DNA of 55,211 nucleotides, taken from Pseudomonadota bacterium. GTDB taxonomy: Bacteria; Pseudomonadota; Alphaproteobacteria; Azospirillales; Azospirillaceae. Positions within the stretch are counted from its first letter, which is position 1. Each line of letters starts with the position of its first letter. Both the position numbers and the translations under genes were made by a program. The stretch spans positions 1-55,211 of the forward strand of contig JAEYPE010000018.1 in the NCBI GenBank assembly GCA_023411035.1. Direction: 5' to 3'. Shown here one piece after another: positions 8,387 to 16,301 of this stretch. The notes below the pieces were generated by a model, which saw nothing but the letters and a program-made list of their open reading frames with translations, made no database searches and was not told the origin of the DNA.

Positions 8387-9208
8387 TCAGGAGTTGATGA
8401 CCCGCCGCACCATCTCGTAAAGCCCCACCCGCCGAAGCCCGTCCTGAAGGGCGGAGCGCAAGGGTGCCGGAATGGACAGCAGGCGGCGGGGTTCGATTCC
8501 CGCCCGGCGCGTCTTTCCGAAAGCCAGGCGGTCGTCATAGGCGACCCGCCGCACCGCCACCGTTTGCTGGCCCGTGTCGAACAGGATGTAGGTCGCCCGC
8601 CGCTCCTCCGTCCGCGGTTCCCCGACCGTGCCGGGGTTCAGCAGATAGCAGGAGCCGCTGCGCAGGACGACCTCGGCGCCGGGATCGTGCTCCCGCAACT
8701 CTCCATGGCGGTACTCGTGGATGCCGAGACGGTGCGTGTGCCCATAGGCGCAGACGCGGGCGCCGGAGGGGTGGGCGAGCAGGGCCTGCGCCGTCCGCCG
8801 CAGCCGGTCCTCGCTGTTCAGCCGGACCAGTTCGCAGCCCCGGTCCACGTGCAGCGCCCCATGCACGGCGACGAGATGCTCGCCGACGCCGGTCTTCAGC
8901 GGCAGGGCGGACAGCCACGCGATGTCCTCGGGCGGCAGGCGCTTGCGCGTCCAGGCGATGGCGCGGATCGCCCGGACGCTGAAGCCGTCGGTCGGGATCT
9001 GGCGGGTCACCGCGCGATCATGGTTGCCGGCGACGCAAACCGCCCCGGCCTCGCGCAGCAGGGCGATGCAGGGCGACGGGTCGGTGTTGTAGCCCACCAC
9101 GTCGCCCAGGCAGACGATGCGCTCCACGCCGGCGCCGCGCATGTCGGCCAGGGTGGCTTCCAGCGCCTCCAGATTGGCGTGGATGTCCGACAGGATGCCG
9201 ATCCTCAT
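8387..9208 (-). CDS. Metallophosphoesterase (calcineurin-like, YfcE/MJ0936-type)
   Basis: A 273-aa cytoplasmic phosphoesterase. The two-metal site is complete: DIH (Asp8, His10), GDVVGY (Asp36), GNHD (residues 61-64) and GHTHRLG towards the middle. Such enzymes hydrolyse phosphodiesters or phosphomonoesters; specificity cannot be read. The C-terminal ~70 residues (VVLRSGSCYLLNPGTVGEPR and beyond) follow the usual beta-sandwich end. It is the last gene of a three-gene minus-strand unit (GNAT, ATP-grasp, phosphoesterase), only 13 bases after the ATP-grasp stop, so it is probably co-translated and may remove a phosphate or trim the product made by the other two. Confidence 0.88.
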   Translation of the reverse strand: MRIGILSDIHANLEALEATLADMRGAGVERIVCLGDVVGYNTDPSPCIALLREAGAVCVAGNHDRAVTRQIPTDGFSVRAIRAIAWTRKRLPPEDIAWLSALPLKTGVGEHLVAVHGALHVDRGCELVRLNSEDRLRRTAQALLAHPSGARVCAYGHTHRLGIHEYRHGELREHDPGAEVVLRSGSCYLLNPGTVGEPRTEERRATYILFDTGQQTVAVRRVAYDDRLAFGKTRRAGIEPRRLLSIPAPLRSALQDGLRRVGLYEMVRRVINS

Positions 9209-9221
9209 CGCCGCGGCGTCC

Positions 9222-10439
9222 TCACAGCGCCTTCATCGCGCCGCCCGGCGCGCCGTGCCGGGCGCGCGACGGCAGGAAACGGGCGAGCCGGTTGTGCAGG
9301 AAGGGCATCGGGTCGTCCAGCGCGATGGCCTTCGCCTCGCAGCCGAAGACCCAGGGCAGCCACGCGGCCATGGACAGGCCGCTGTCCCTGGCGGCCAGCC
9401 GGTCCTTGGTGATGTGGCACCAGCGGGCACCGGCCCGCGCCTTGCCCACCGCCGGGCGGGGCAGGCCCAGCAGGTCGGCGTGGACCAGCGCGGGCAGGTT
9501 CACCCCCGCCACCGCCCCCAGATGGTGCCACAGGCTGAAGCGCGGGTTGACTTCCAGCAGATGCAGCGCGCCGTCCGGGGCGCGCTTGAAGTCAAACTTG
9601 GCGACGCCGCGCAATTTCAGCCGCTCCGTCAGCGACCGGCCCAGAGCCGCCACGTCCGGCGCGTCGGTGATGGTCAGGGCGGTGCTGTGCCCGTAGGCGA
9701 GCGGGTAGGTGCGGATCTTGGCGCCGGTGAATTCCCCGGCCACGGCACCGCGCTCGTCCACATGGACGTGGTAGCTCTCGATCCGGGTTTCCGGGCCGGG
9801 GATCATCTCCTGGACCAGCAGGTCCAGCCCGACCGCCGCCAGCCGCGGCCAGAGGGCGCGCAGGTCCTCCATGGAATTGACCTGGATGGCCTTGGCGAAG
9901 CCGTCCGCCTCGTCCCACACGCGGCGGCGGGTCAGCGGCTTGACGATCACGGGAAAGCGCAGGTCCACCACGCCCGGCGCGCCACCGCGGGTGGGGTAGA
10001 GGCGGCGGGTGGCCGGCACGGGCAGGCCCAGCCGCTCCGCCAGCGCCTGGAACCGGCCCTTGTCCACCAGATTCTCCACCAACTCAGCGTCGGCGATGGC
10101 GAAGCGGAACCCCTCGGCCAGACGGTTCCGGTTGCGGGAAACCAGAAGGAGCTGGGTGTCGTCCTGGAAATAGAGCACCGGCTTTTCCGGCTGGCTGCGG
10201 GCGAAGGCCATCATGACCTCCACCAGCCCGTCCGGATTGCGCGCCGGGTCATCCCACAAAATGGCGTCCCTGGTGAAGCGGGAATGCAGGGCCGGGCTGC
10301 CTGGATGGGTGACCACGACGCAGCGCAGCCCGGCCAGCCCCAGCGGGCGCACCATGTCCATGTCGCCCATCACGCAAGCCAGGGCGGTGGGAGCCGGGGC
10401 CGTAGAGGTATGGTGGGCGTTCGCGTGTCCGGAATTCAT
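9222..10439 (-). CDS. ATP-grasp carboxylate-amine ligase
   Basis: A 405-aa enzyme of the ATP-grasp superfamily, which joins an acyl-phosphate to an amine. An N-terminal nucleotide-like pre-ATP-grasp region (ALACVMGDMDMVRPLGLAGL) precedes a central domain with PVIVKPLTRRR, LLVQEMIPGPETRIESYHVH, GAKIRTYPLAYG and the Mg-binding strand-end LHLLEVNPRFSLWHHLG. The Glu-x-Asn-x-Arg metal motif is intact. A C-terminal ~90-residue tail is basic. The arrangement is reminiscent of PylC/carbamoyl-phosphate-like members that modify amino acids or peptides, but no substrate can be assigned. It sits between the GNAT gene (44 bases upstream) and the phosphoesterase gene (13 bases downstream), suggesting one pathway. 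Confidence 0.85.
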   Translation of the reverse strand: MNSGHANAHHTSTAPAPTALACVMGDMDMVRPLGLAGLRCVVVTHPGSPALHSRFTRDAILWDDPARNPDGLVEVMMAFARSQPEKPVLYFQDDTQLLLVSRNRNRLAEGFRFAIADAELVENLVDKGRFQALAERLGLPVPATRRLYPTRGGAPGVVDLRFPVIVKPLTRRRVWDEADGFAKAIQVNSMEDLRALWPRLAAVGLDLLVQEMIPGPETRIESYHVHVDERGAVAGEFTGAKIRTYPLAYGHSTALTITDAPDVAALGRSLTERLKLRGVAKFDFKRAPDGALHLLEVNPRFSLWHHLGAVAGVNLPALVHADLLGLPRPAVGKARAGARWCHITKDRLAARDSGLSMAAWLPWVFGCEAKAIALDDPMPFLHNRLARFLPSRARHGAPGGAMKAL

Positions 10440-10483
10440 CTCGGCATCCTCCGACCGCCATCGGCGGCCAAGCGGGAAGGGAG

Positions 10484-11671
10484 TCAGCGGTTCATCAGGG
10501 GAAGCGGGCTTCGCGCCAGCCGCTTCAGCCGGGCGGCCAGCCCCGCCTTGACGCGGCGCAGCCGCGTGTCGATCTGGCGGCTCAGCCGGTCGGGGCCGAG
10601 CGCGATCCAGTTCATCGGCTGCTCCGCGTTGGACAGCAGCGGCTTGTGCCCCCCCGGGGTGGACATGAAGTCGTAGCAGCGCTCGCCCCGCGCCAGCGTG
10701 TCTTCGATGGCGAGCACATGGCTGACCAGACCGGGCTTCAGCCGGTTATCGGTCTCATAGGCGAAGCCGCCCTGGTAGTTCATGACCCGCCCGCGGTGGA
10801 CGAAGTTGTAGAGATAGCCGATGGTCCCGTTCCCGGCCCTGACCCGGCACAGCCGCACCGTTCCCGCCGGCACGCCGGTGGCGATCAGCCGTTCGTGGAA
10901 GGGGCGGAAAGCCGGGTTGGAGAAGGCCCCGGACCGGCCGCGGGCGCTCCAGCTCGCCTGATGCAGAACCTCCATGGCGCGGAAGTCGTCCAGCGCCTGC
11001 TCCACCGTCGCGGCGACGCGGTAGGTCAGGGGGCCGCGCTCCGCATAGAGCCGCATGGCGCGGCGCACCGCTGAGCGGGTGTTCTTGCCGAGGCTGGCGA
11101 GATAGCCGTTGCCCTGCCGGCGCACGCCCTCCAGATCCACCCACTGGCAACGGTCGGCCAGCCGGACCTGAAGCGTGTGTCCCTGCCGTGCCGCCGCGCG
11201 GCGAACGGCGGCTTCAGCCCCCGGCTCCAGCCCGGCCAGCACCAGTTCGTCCCAATTGGTCAGGCGGTGGCCCAGCCAGTCGAAGCAGGCGGCCAGCACC
11301 GCGTTCGCGCAGTTCCGGTCGGCGAGGATGCCGTTGTACTCCACGAACAGCCGGTCGAAGACCCGGTCCCCGGTCTCGTGCAGCAGCCAGCAACGGGTGC
11401 GCAGCAGGCCGAAGCGCCACTGGGTGCGCGGACACAGAAGCGCCAGACCGACGACCCGCCCGTCGTGGCGCGCCACCAGCGCGTGGGGACGCGCGCCGCG
11501 GGGCAGGGAGGCCAGCCAGTTGCCGATCCAGTGCCAGCTCAGGAAGAAGGAGCCGTCGGCGCGCCGTTCCAGATCGGTCCAAATCCTTTCAAGCTCATAC
11601 GGGCTCTCCAAGGGCTGCAATCCGATGTCGATGGTGTCGTCGCCGTCCTCAACAAGAGTCCTCATGTCCAT
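10484..11671 (-). CDS. GNAT/FemAB-like acyltransferase (CelD/BcsL, Acetyltransf_6)
   Basis: A 395-aa protein of the double-GNAT CelD/BcsL group. Pointers are SFFLSWHWIGNWLASLP near the start, HALVARHDGRVVGLALLCP, the middle KNTRSAVRRAMRLY and RAGNGTIGYLYNFVHRGRV with NYQGGFAYETDNRLKPGLVSH in the C-terminal GNAT fold. Members transfer acyl or aminoacyl groups in polysaccharide or cell-envelope assembly. It opens a three-gene unit with ATP-grasp and phosphoesterase genes. A second start six bases downstream (MRTLV) is possible. The function is inferred from the family only. Confidence 0.83.
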   Translation of the reverse strand: MDMRTLVEDGDDTIDIGLQPLESPYELERIWTDLERRADGSFFLSWHWIGNWLASLPRGARPHALVARHDGRVVGLALLCPRTQWRFGLLRTRCWLLHETGDRVFDRLFVEYNGILADRNCANAVLAACFDWLGHRLTNWDELVLAGLEPGAEAAVRRAAARQGHTLQVRLADRCQWVDLEGVRRQGNGYLASLGKNTRSAVRRAMRLYAERGPLTYRVAATVEQALDDFRAMEVLHQASWSARGRSGAFSNPAFRPFHERLIATGVPAGTVRLCRVRAGNGTIGYLYNFVHRGRVMNYQGGFAYETDNRLKPGLVSHVLAIEDTLARGERCYDFMSTPGGHKPLLSNAEQPMNWIALGPDRLSRQIDTRLRRVKAGLAARLKRLARSPLPLMNR

Positions 11672-12078
11672 GGGCGCGGTCTTCCCGGCGGATGTTGACG
11701 GATGGGCGGCCTGAGGCGTCTACGCGCGATGAGCGGGGCCGGGCCGATGCCCCGAAAATACGGATATCATTCGATCTTTTCCGTCTTTGAGCGTCTGCAA
11801 CATTTACGGAATGCCCATGACGGAAACCCGGTGGCGGAAGGCCGGTTGCGGCGTTCCGGTGGGTGAACCCGTCCGTGCCACCGAGGATACCGGGCGGTGA
11901 AGGGACAGCGTTCGGGAGATGTCCGTCTGCCTACTGGAAGCGCCTCCGGCCGATGTCATAAGCCAGGGCCGTGAAGAAAGGGCGAGCCTTTTGTCCAGGT
12001 CTTGCTGTTGCCTGTTGTCCGGACACCTACTCCTATCCATCTCTTGTAGCTGGGAAGGAAACGGAAAGGACCGGCCCC
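11672..12078. other. Divergent promoter region between the GNAT operon and fur
   Basis: About 400 bases with no supported gene. Reading frames crossing it (e.g. the N-terminal extension of the fur frame from 11971, rich in Cys and Pro) do not look like protein. It should carry the promoters of both flanking units. I saw no clear Fur box. Confidence 0.45.
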
Positions 12079-12528
12079 GTGACTACGCCCGAAGAAGCCC
12101 TGCCGTCGCGGCTGGAACGCGTGTGCGCCGAGCGGGGGTTGAAGATGACCGGCCAGCGCCGGATCATCGCGCGCGTCCTGTCGGAAGCCGCCGATCACCC
12201 CGATGTCGAGGAGGTCTACCGCCGCGCGTCGGCGATCGACACCGGGATCAGCCTCGCGACCGTCTACCGGTCGATGCGGCTGTTCGAGGAGATCGGCATC
12301 ATCCAGCGCCACGACTTCGGCGACGGGCGCGCCCGCTACGAGGAAGCGCGCGGCGACCACCACCATCACCTGATCGACATCGAAACCGGCGAGGTGGTGG
12401 AGTTCCAGGACCCGGAACTGGAGGCCGCCGTCACCCGCATCGCCCGGCATCTCGGCTTCGACATGATCGGGCAGCGGCTGGAGATTTTCGGGCGCCGCAT
12501 CCAGCGCAAGGGGCCGGAGACGGACTGA
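12079..12528 (+). CDS. fur: Fur-family metal-responsive repressor
   Basis: A 149-aa regulator. I set the start at GTG 12079, preceded by GGAAAGGA at a good distance; the longer frame adds unrelated sequence. The N-terminal winged helix (LKMTGQRRIIARVL, then HPDVEEVYRRAS, then ISLATVYRSMRLFEEIGII) binds DNA. The His-rich hinge DHHHHLIDIETGEVVEF (His94-97) and the dimerisation strand follow. There are no C-terminal CxxC pairs, as is usual for alphaproteobacterial Fur/Mur proteins, and it lacks the haem-type motif of Irr. It may therefore sense Fe or Mn; the sequence does not decide. The stop overlaps the start of the next small gene (TGATG), indicating translational coupling. Confidence 0.88.
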   Translation: MTTPEEALPSRLERVCAERGLKMTGQRRIIARVLSEAADHPDVEEVYRRASAIDTGISLATVYRSMRLFEEIGIIQRHDFGDGRARYEEARGDHHHHLIDIETGEVVEFQDPELEAAVTRIARHLGFDMIGQRLEIFGRRIQRKGPETD

Positions 12529-12779
12529 TGGCGGCGGAGCGGAGAATGGACCCGGAGCGCGATCCGGCGGAGCGTTTCGCCGCCTGCGAGGCCGCGGTCT
12601 GCGGCTGCCGTCCGGTGGTGGAGCGCACCTACCGCGAACTGGTCGATTGCGGACGTCCCGACCGCCACGCGCTGGAGGCCGCCACGGTGGTGCTGCGCTG
12701 GCACCATCCGGAACTGGACGTGCCGCAGGCGCTTCAGATCGTCGAACGCTGGGTGGCCGCCGGGGACCGGCTGCATTGA
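12528..12779 (+). CDS. Small Cys-rich protein coupled to fur
   Basis: An 83-aa protein whose ATG overlaps the fur stop codon. It has four cysteines in the first half (Cys20, 25, 27, 41; pattern AACEAAVCGC...VDCG) and two adjacent histidines (RWHHPEL), which could bind metal. The C-terminal half is an amphipathic helix pair (VPQALQIVERWVAAG). I do not recognise the family. Coupling to fur suggests a role in metal handling or in modulating Fur, which is inference. It was hidden in a longer overlapping frame that starts far upstream. Confidence 0.75.
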   Translation: MAAERRMDPERDPAERFAACEAAVCGCRPVVERTYRELVDCGRPDRHALEAATVVLRWHHPELDVPQALQIVERWVAAGDRLH

Positions 12780-12846
12780 TCTTGCCTTGGCCTGCGGAGC
12801 GGTTCTAAAGCTCTGTCTCTTCCGCGACACCGCAGGGCCGTAGTAC

Positions 12847-13056
12847 ATGGACGCCGAAAGCCGCCTGACCGAGCTGGAATCCCGCCTCGCCCATCACGAG
12901 CGCATGGCCGAGGAAATGTCCTCCGTCCTGTTCGAGCAGGGGCGGACCATCGATCTGCTGACGGCGCAGATGCGCCGCCTGCGCGACCGGGTGGCGGAGC
13001 TGGAGTCCGGTCTGCCCCGCGCGCCGCAGGACGAGCCGCCCCCGCCCCATTATTGA
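12847..13056 (+). CDS. slyX: SlyX-family coiled-coil protein
   Basis: A 69-aa protein, MDAESRLTELESRLAHHER followed by EQGRTIDLLTAQMRRLRDRV and a Pro-rich tail ending PPPPHY. Heptad-patterned helix with the characteristic proline/HY end of SlyX. The function of SlyX is unknown. It lies 67 bases after the Cys-rich gene and converges on the gene at 13075. Confidence 0.88.
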   Translation: MDAESRLTELESRLAHHERMAEEMSSVLFEQGRTIDLLTAQMRRLRDRVAELESGLPRAPQDEPPPPHY

Positions 13057-13074
13057 CCGCCCCACTTCTGACCG

Positions 13075-13335
13075 CTACCGCATCCGCCAGCCGCCGCGCG
13101 GGCCGCCCCAGGTGAACTGTGGGCCGGCGGGAGGGCGGCGGGAGCAGTCTGCATGGGCACAGCCGCAGGCGGGAAACAGGCAGCGGTCGCCGTTCACGTC
13201 GGTGGCCTGCACGGCCAGTTCGTAGCGTGTGCCCCGCATCAATTGCGCGCCCGCCGCGCTGTTGCGCTCGTAATGCTCGACGACGGCGAGCAAACGCAGC
13301 ATGCGGGCGCGCTGTCCCTTGGTGTCGAGGCTCAT
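13075..13335 (-). CDS. Hypothetical small protein
   Basis: An 86-aa protein starting MSLDTKGQRARMLRLLAVVE. It has a helical first half and a Cys cluster (CLFPACGCAHADC) followed by an Arg/Gly-rich tail ending GGWRMR. I do not recognise a family. Cysteine spacing could suit metal binding. It ends 18 bases from slyX on the opposite strand. Confidence 0.5.
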   Translation of the reverse strand: MSLDTKGQRARMLRLLAVVEHYERNSAAGAQLMRGTRYELAVQATDVNGDRCLFPACGCAHADCSRRPPAGPQFTWGGPRGGWRMR

Positions 13336-13488
13336 CGTCCATTCTCCCGCCGTGGCCGTCCGAATCGTGCCCGATGGACATGAAACGGCAGGAATGGCCG
13401 GAGGCTCCAGCGTGCAACCGCCTTACCCACCGCTTTCCGCCCGCCTGCCGGACGCGGTTCCCCGCTTGGCGGTGGGCTGCCGTGGGGC

Positions 13489-15174
13489 CTAGGACGCCGT
13501 GGCCTTCGCTTCCTCCCCGGCTATGCCGTCGGTCGCGCCAGGGGAGGGAGGGAGATCGGCCGTCCAGCGGATGGCGCGGTTGCGGCCCTCCCGCTTGGCC
13601 TGATAGAGCGCCTGGTCGGCGCGGCGCAGGGTTTCCGTCACGTCGGCGGAATCCGCCGGCCAAAGGGCGATGCCGATGGAGCAGCCGACCCGCACCGTCT
13701 CGCCCTTGGTGGAGATGGGTTCGTTCACCGCCTCGATGACGCGCCGGGCGAGCCCCATCAGATCCGGCGCTTCGGTTCCGGCGCGCATGGGCAGCACCGC
13801 CGCGAACTCGTCGCCGCCAAGCCGCGCCACCACGTCGTCGCCACGGAAGCAGGAGGCGAGCCGTTCACCGACCTGACGCAGCACGACGTCGCCCGCGTCG
13901 TGGCCCAGCCGGTCGTTCACCGGCTTGAAGCCGTCCAGATCCATGTAGAGGAAGGCGGCGGAGCCGTTGCCGGAGGTCGCGGCCTCCACATACTGCTCGA
14001 AATAGCGGCGGTTCGGCAGGGCGGTCAGCCGGTCCTGATAGGCGATGTCCTCCAGCCTCACCAGGGCGGCGTCGCGGTGGATCAGCGCCTCCACCAGATT
14101 GCGCAGTGTCGCCGACAGCGAGGTGATCTCGGCGGTGCCGCCCAGCACCGGCATCTCCGCTCCCCGCTCGCCGTTGCGGATGCGCTCCGCCGCCTGGGCG
14201 ATGCGGCGCAGCGGTCGCGTCACCCGCCCCGCGGCCAGCCAGCCGAGCGCGCTGAACAGCAGCACCATGGCGCCGCCGGCCAACGCCGTTTCCACCATCT
14301 GGGCGTTGGCCGGGGCGTAGGCGACCTTCAGCGGCTGGCGGGCCACCACGCTCCAGCCCAGGCCCGGATAGTCCAGGTGTCCGTTGCCGTAGGCGTAGCC
14401 GGTCAGGTAGCGCTGCCCGTCCGGCCAGCTTTCCACGATCCAGCCGCTTTCGTTCTTCTGGGCGCGCCGCACCGCCTCGATGTCCAGGCGGGTGCCGAGC
14501 AGTTCGTTGGGGCCGAGCAGCACCGTCAGGTCTGATGCGACCACGATCAGTTCCAGGCTCGGGCGTCCCCGCATGGTGTCCAGCAGGGAGCGGCGGATCT
14601 CCCGCGTCCATTCCCAGCTCAGATGGGTGGCCAGCACGGCGACGATCTCGCCCCGCTCGTTGCGCACGGGCGTGGAGATGTCCACGAACTTCATCGCCTC
14701 GCCCGTCGGGTTGGGCAGCAGGGAGGCCAGCAGCACGGCCTCGTGCACGTCGCCGACGAAATGCGACTTCCGCCCGTTGCGGAAGACCGGGCGCTGCGAG
14801 ATATCGGCGCCCTCCAGCAGGCCGGAGGTCGCCGCCAGCACCTTGCCCGAGTTGTCGGTCACCCCTATCCAGGACACGGTGGGGAACAAGGTCCGGAACT
14901 GCTCCAGCAACCGGCGCAGCTTGGCCGGATCGCCGAGCGCGGGGCCGATGCCGAGCGTCGCCAGCAAGGCGACCTCGCTGGAGCGCGACCACATGGAGCG
15001 GTCCAGCCGGTCGGCCATGTTGTGGGCGGCTTCCGTAAGCGAACGTCCGATCTCGCTCTCGATCCGCTCGTGGGAGCGCAGGCCGGTCAACCCAGCCAGC
15101 ACGACGGAGACGCCAAGGACCAGCACCGCGCCGGTCAAAGCCACCGTCGTCCGCAGACCGCGTTCCCTCGCCAT
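13489..15174 (-). CDS. Membrane diguanylate cyclase: Cache sensor, HAMP, GGDEF
   Basis: A 561-aa enzyme making cyclic di-GMP from two GTP. TM1 about 10-30; extracytoplasmic Cache-like sensor about 40-280 (SWIGVTDNSGKVLAA, RPVFRNGRKSHFVGDVHEA, FVDISTPVRNERGEIVAVL); TM2 about 285-310; HAMP (RVTRPLRRIAQAAERIRNGE); GGDEF domain about 375-535. The active-site motif GGDEF is intact at residues 453-457, and an inhibitory RxxD site (RGDD, 444-447) sits five residues ahead, so product inhibition is likely. A 5-bp inverted repeat (CATAC-TGTG-GTATG, 15207-15220) lies 33 bases upstream. Probably links an external ligand to biofilm or motility control. Confidence 0.92.
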   Translation of the reverse strand: MARERGLRTTVALTGAVLVLGVSVVLAGLTGLRSHERIESEIGRSLTEAAHNMADRLDRSMWSRSSEVALLATLGIGPALGDPAKLRRLLEQFRTLFPTVSWIGVTDNSGKVLAATSGLLEGADISQRPVFRNGRKSHFVGDVHEAVLLASLLPNPTGEAMKFVDISTPVRNERGEIVAVLATHLSWEWTREIRRSLLDTMRGRPSLELIVVASDLTVLLGPNELLGTRLDIEAVRRAQKNESGWIVESWPDGQRYLTGYAYGNGHLDYPGLGWSVVARQPLKVAYAPANAQMVETALAGGAMVLLFSALGWLAAGRVTRPLRRIAQAAERIRNGERGAEMPVLGGTAEITSLSATLRNLVEALIHRDAALVRLEDIAYQDRLTALPNRRYFEQYVEAATSGNGSAAFLYMDLDGFKPVNDRLGHDAGDVVLRQVGERLASCFRGDDVVARLGGDEFAAVLPMRAGTEAPDLMGLARRVIEAVNEPISTKGETVRVGCSIGIALWPADSADVTETLRRADQALYQAKREGRNRAIRWTADLPPSPGATDGIAGEEAKATAS

Positions 15175-15311
15175 TTCCCCATTACCCCGCTTCGATCCAC
15201 GGCTGCCATACTGTGGTATGCAGACCTATGAAGAACGGTCTATCAACTTTGGACAGGTTCCAAAAGGGCCATAGACGGATGGCAGAGCACACCGGCGTGC
15301 ACGGGTGACGG

Positions 15312-16112
15312 TCAGCGGCCGGGCCGCGCCCCCACCGCGGTGCGGCGGCAGTCGGCCAGGATGTTGCCGACGGTGACGCGCTCCCGCTCGTCCATGGTCA
15401 GCTCCCACCGCGCCTTCACGGCGATCCAGCCAGCCACATAGGCGCAGATGTACTCCTCCCGCGGCGGCAGCCAGTCCTCCGGCCCCTTCGACCCCTTGGC
15501 GCGGTTGGCCGCCGCCGCCACGGTGACCAGCGTCAGCGGGTCGGTCAGGTCGTTGGCGTAGGCGGCGCGTTTCTCGCGTGGCCAGTCGTAGCCGCCGCTG
15601 GCGTAGGCTTCCTCCAGCGGCACGCGGTGGTCGATGTCCACTTGCTTGGGATCGGTGAAGGTCTCCCCCGTGTAAGGGTCGTTCCAGACCCCGGACAGTA
15701 TGGAGCAGCCGTTGGCCGACAGTTTCGCCGGCTTCACGGAATCGCGGATCAGCACCTGCTCGCGCGTGTTCAGGCACTTCGCGTCGAGGGTCAGCCAGTG
15801 CGGCCACTCCTCCCGCACATAGCCGCGGCGGCGCTCCTCCTCGACCCGGATGCGGTCGAGCTGGGCGGCGACCGCCGCATAGTCGATGCTGGCGTCCGGA
15901 ACCGGGCGGGGGATGGGCCGGGGGCGCTGGGCCTTTTCCTCCCCGAAGATGGAATCCAGCGTGCCGGGCGGGACGAGGTGGAAGCGCTCCGCCGTCCAGA
16001 CCGCGGCGAGCACCAGCAGAACGGCGACCAGCCCGCCCAGCGTCAAGGGGCGGCCCTGCCGCCTTCCCCGCGGTGTCCCGCTTCTCCGTCGCGCCATGCC
16101 TGCTTTCCTCAC
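15312..16112 (-). CDS. Membrane-anchored HNH endonuclease (DUF1524-like)
   Basis: A 266-aa protein. A basic start (ARRRSGTPRGRRQGR) is followed by one TM helix about residues 25-42, so the nuclease domain likely faces the periplasm or is released. The C-terminal half carries the HNH core: VDIDHRVPLEEAYASGG (Asp161, His162), ANDLTDPLTLV and ANRAKGSKGPEDWLP, the NR-KG-K pattern of secreted HNH nucleases. Two cysteines (KCLN, NGCS) could form a disulfide. A second start at 16097 is possible. Role unknown: nutrient DNA degradation or interbacterial competition are both plausible; no immunity gene is obvious. Confidence 0.85.
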   Translation of the reverse strand: MRKAGMARRRSGTPRGRRQGRPLTLGGLVAVLLVLAAVWTAERFHLVPPGTLDSIFGEEKAQRPRPIPRPVPDASIDYAAVAAQLDRIRVEEERRRGYVREEWPHWLTLDAKCLNTREQVLIRDSVKPAKLSANGCSILSGVWNDPYTGETFTDPKQVDIDHRVPLEEAYASGGYDWPREKRAAYANDLTDPLTLVTVAAAANRAKGSKGPEDWLPPREEYICAYVAGWIAVKARWELTMDERERVTVGNILADCRRTAVGARPGR

Positions 16113-16250
16113 CCTGATCCCGGCGACCGGTTATCCGCCATACGTGGATATGGCGCGCGGCGTGTTCTATGCCGCTTTGGGAAGGGGAGCAACGTCGCTT
16201 GGGAGGTGGTGCGGTTGAGTTGGGTCGATCGTCCGGGCGCTGCGCACCTA

Positions 16251-16301
16251 CTTCATGCCCAAATTGGCTTCATGCCCAAATTGGCTTCACGCCCAGACCG
16301 G
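16251..16301. repeat. Three tandem 17-bp repeats at the 3' end of the LysR gene
   Basis: CTTCATGCCCAAATTGG occurs exactly twice in tandem (16251-16267, 16268-16284). It is followed by a diverged third copy CTTCACGCCCAGACCGG (16285-16301) that encodes the last residues and the stop of the LysR gene. Confidence 0.85.

Noticed and set aside
11919..12779. 286-aa plus-strand frame across fur and the following gene
   Set aside because: Only its last 83 residues form a plausible protein; the front is a shifted reading of fur. The small gene was kept alone.
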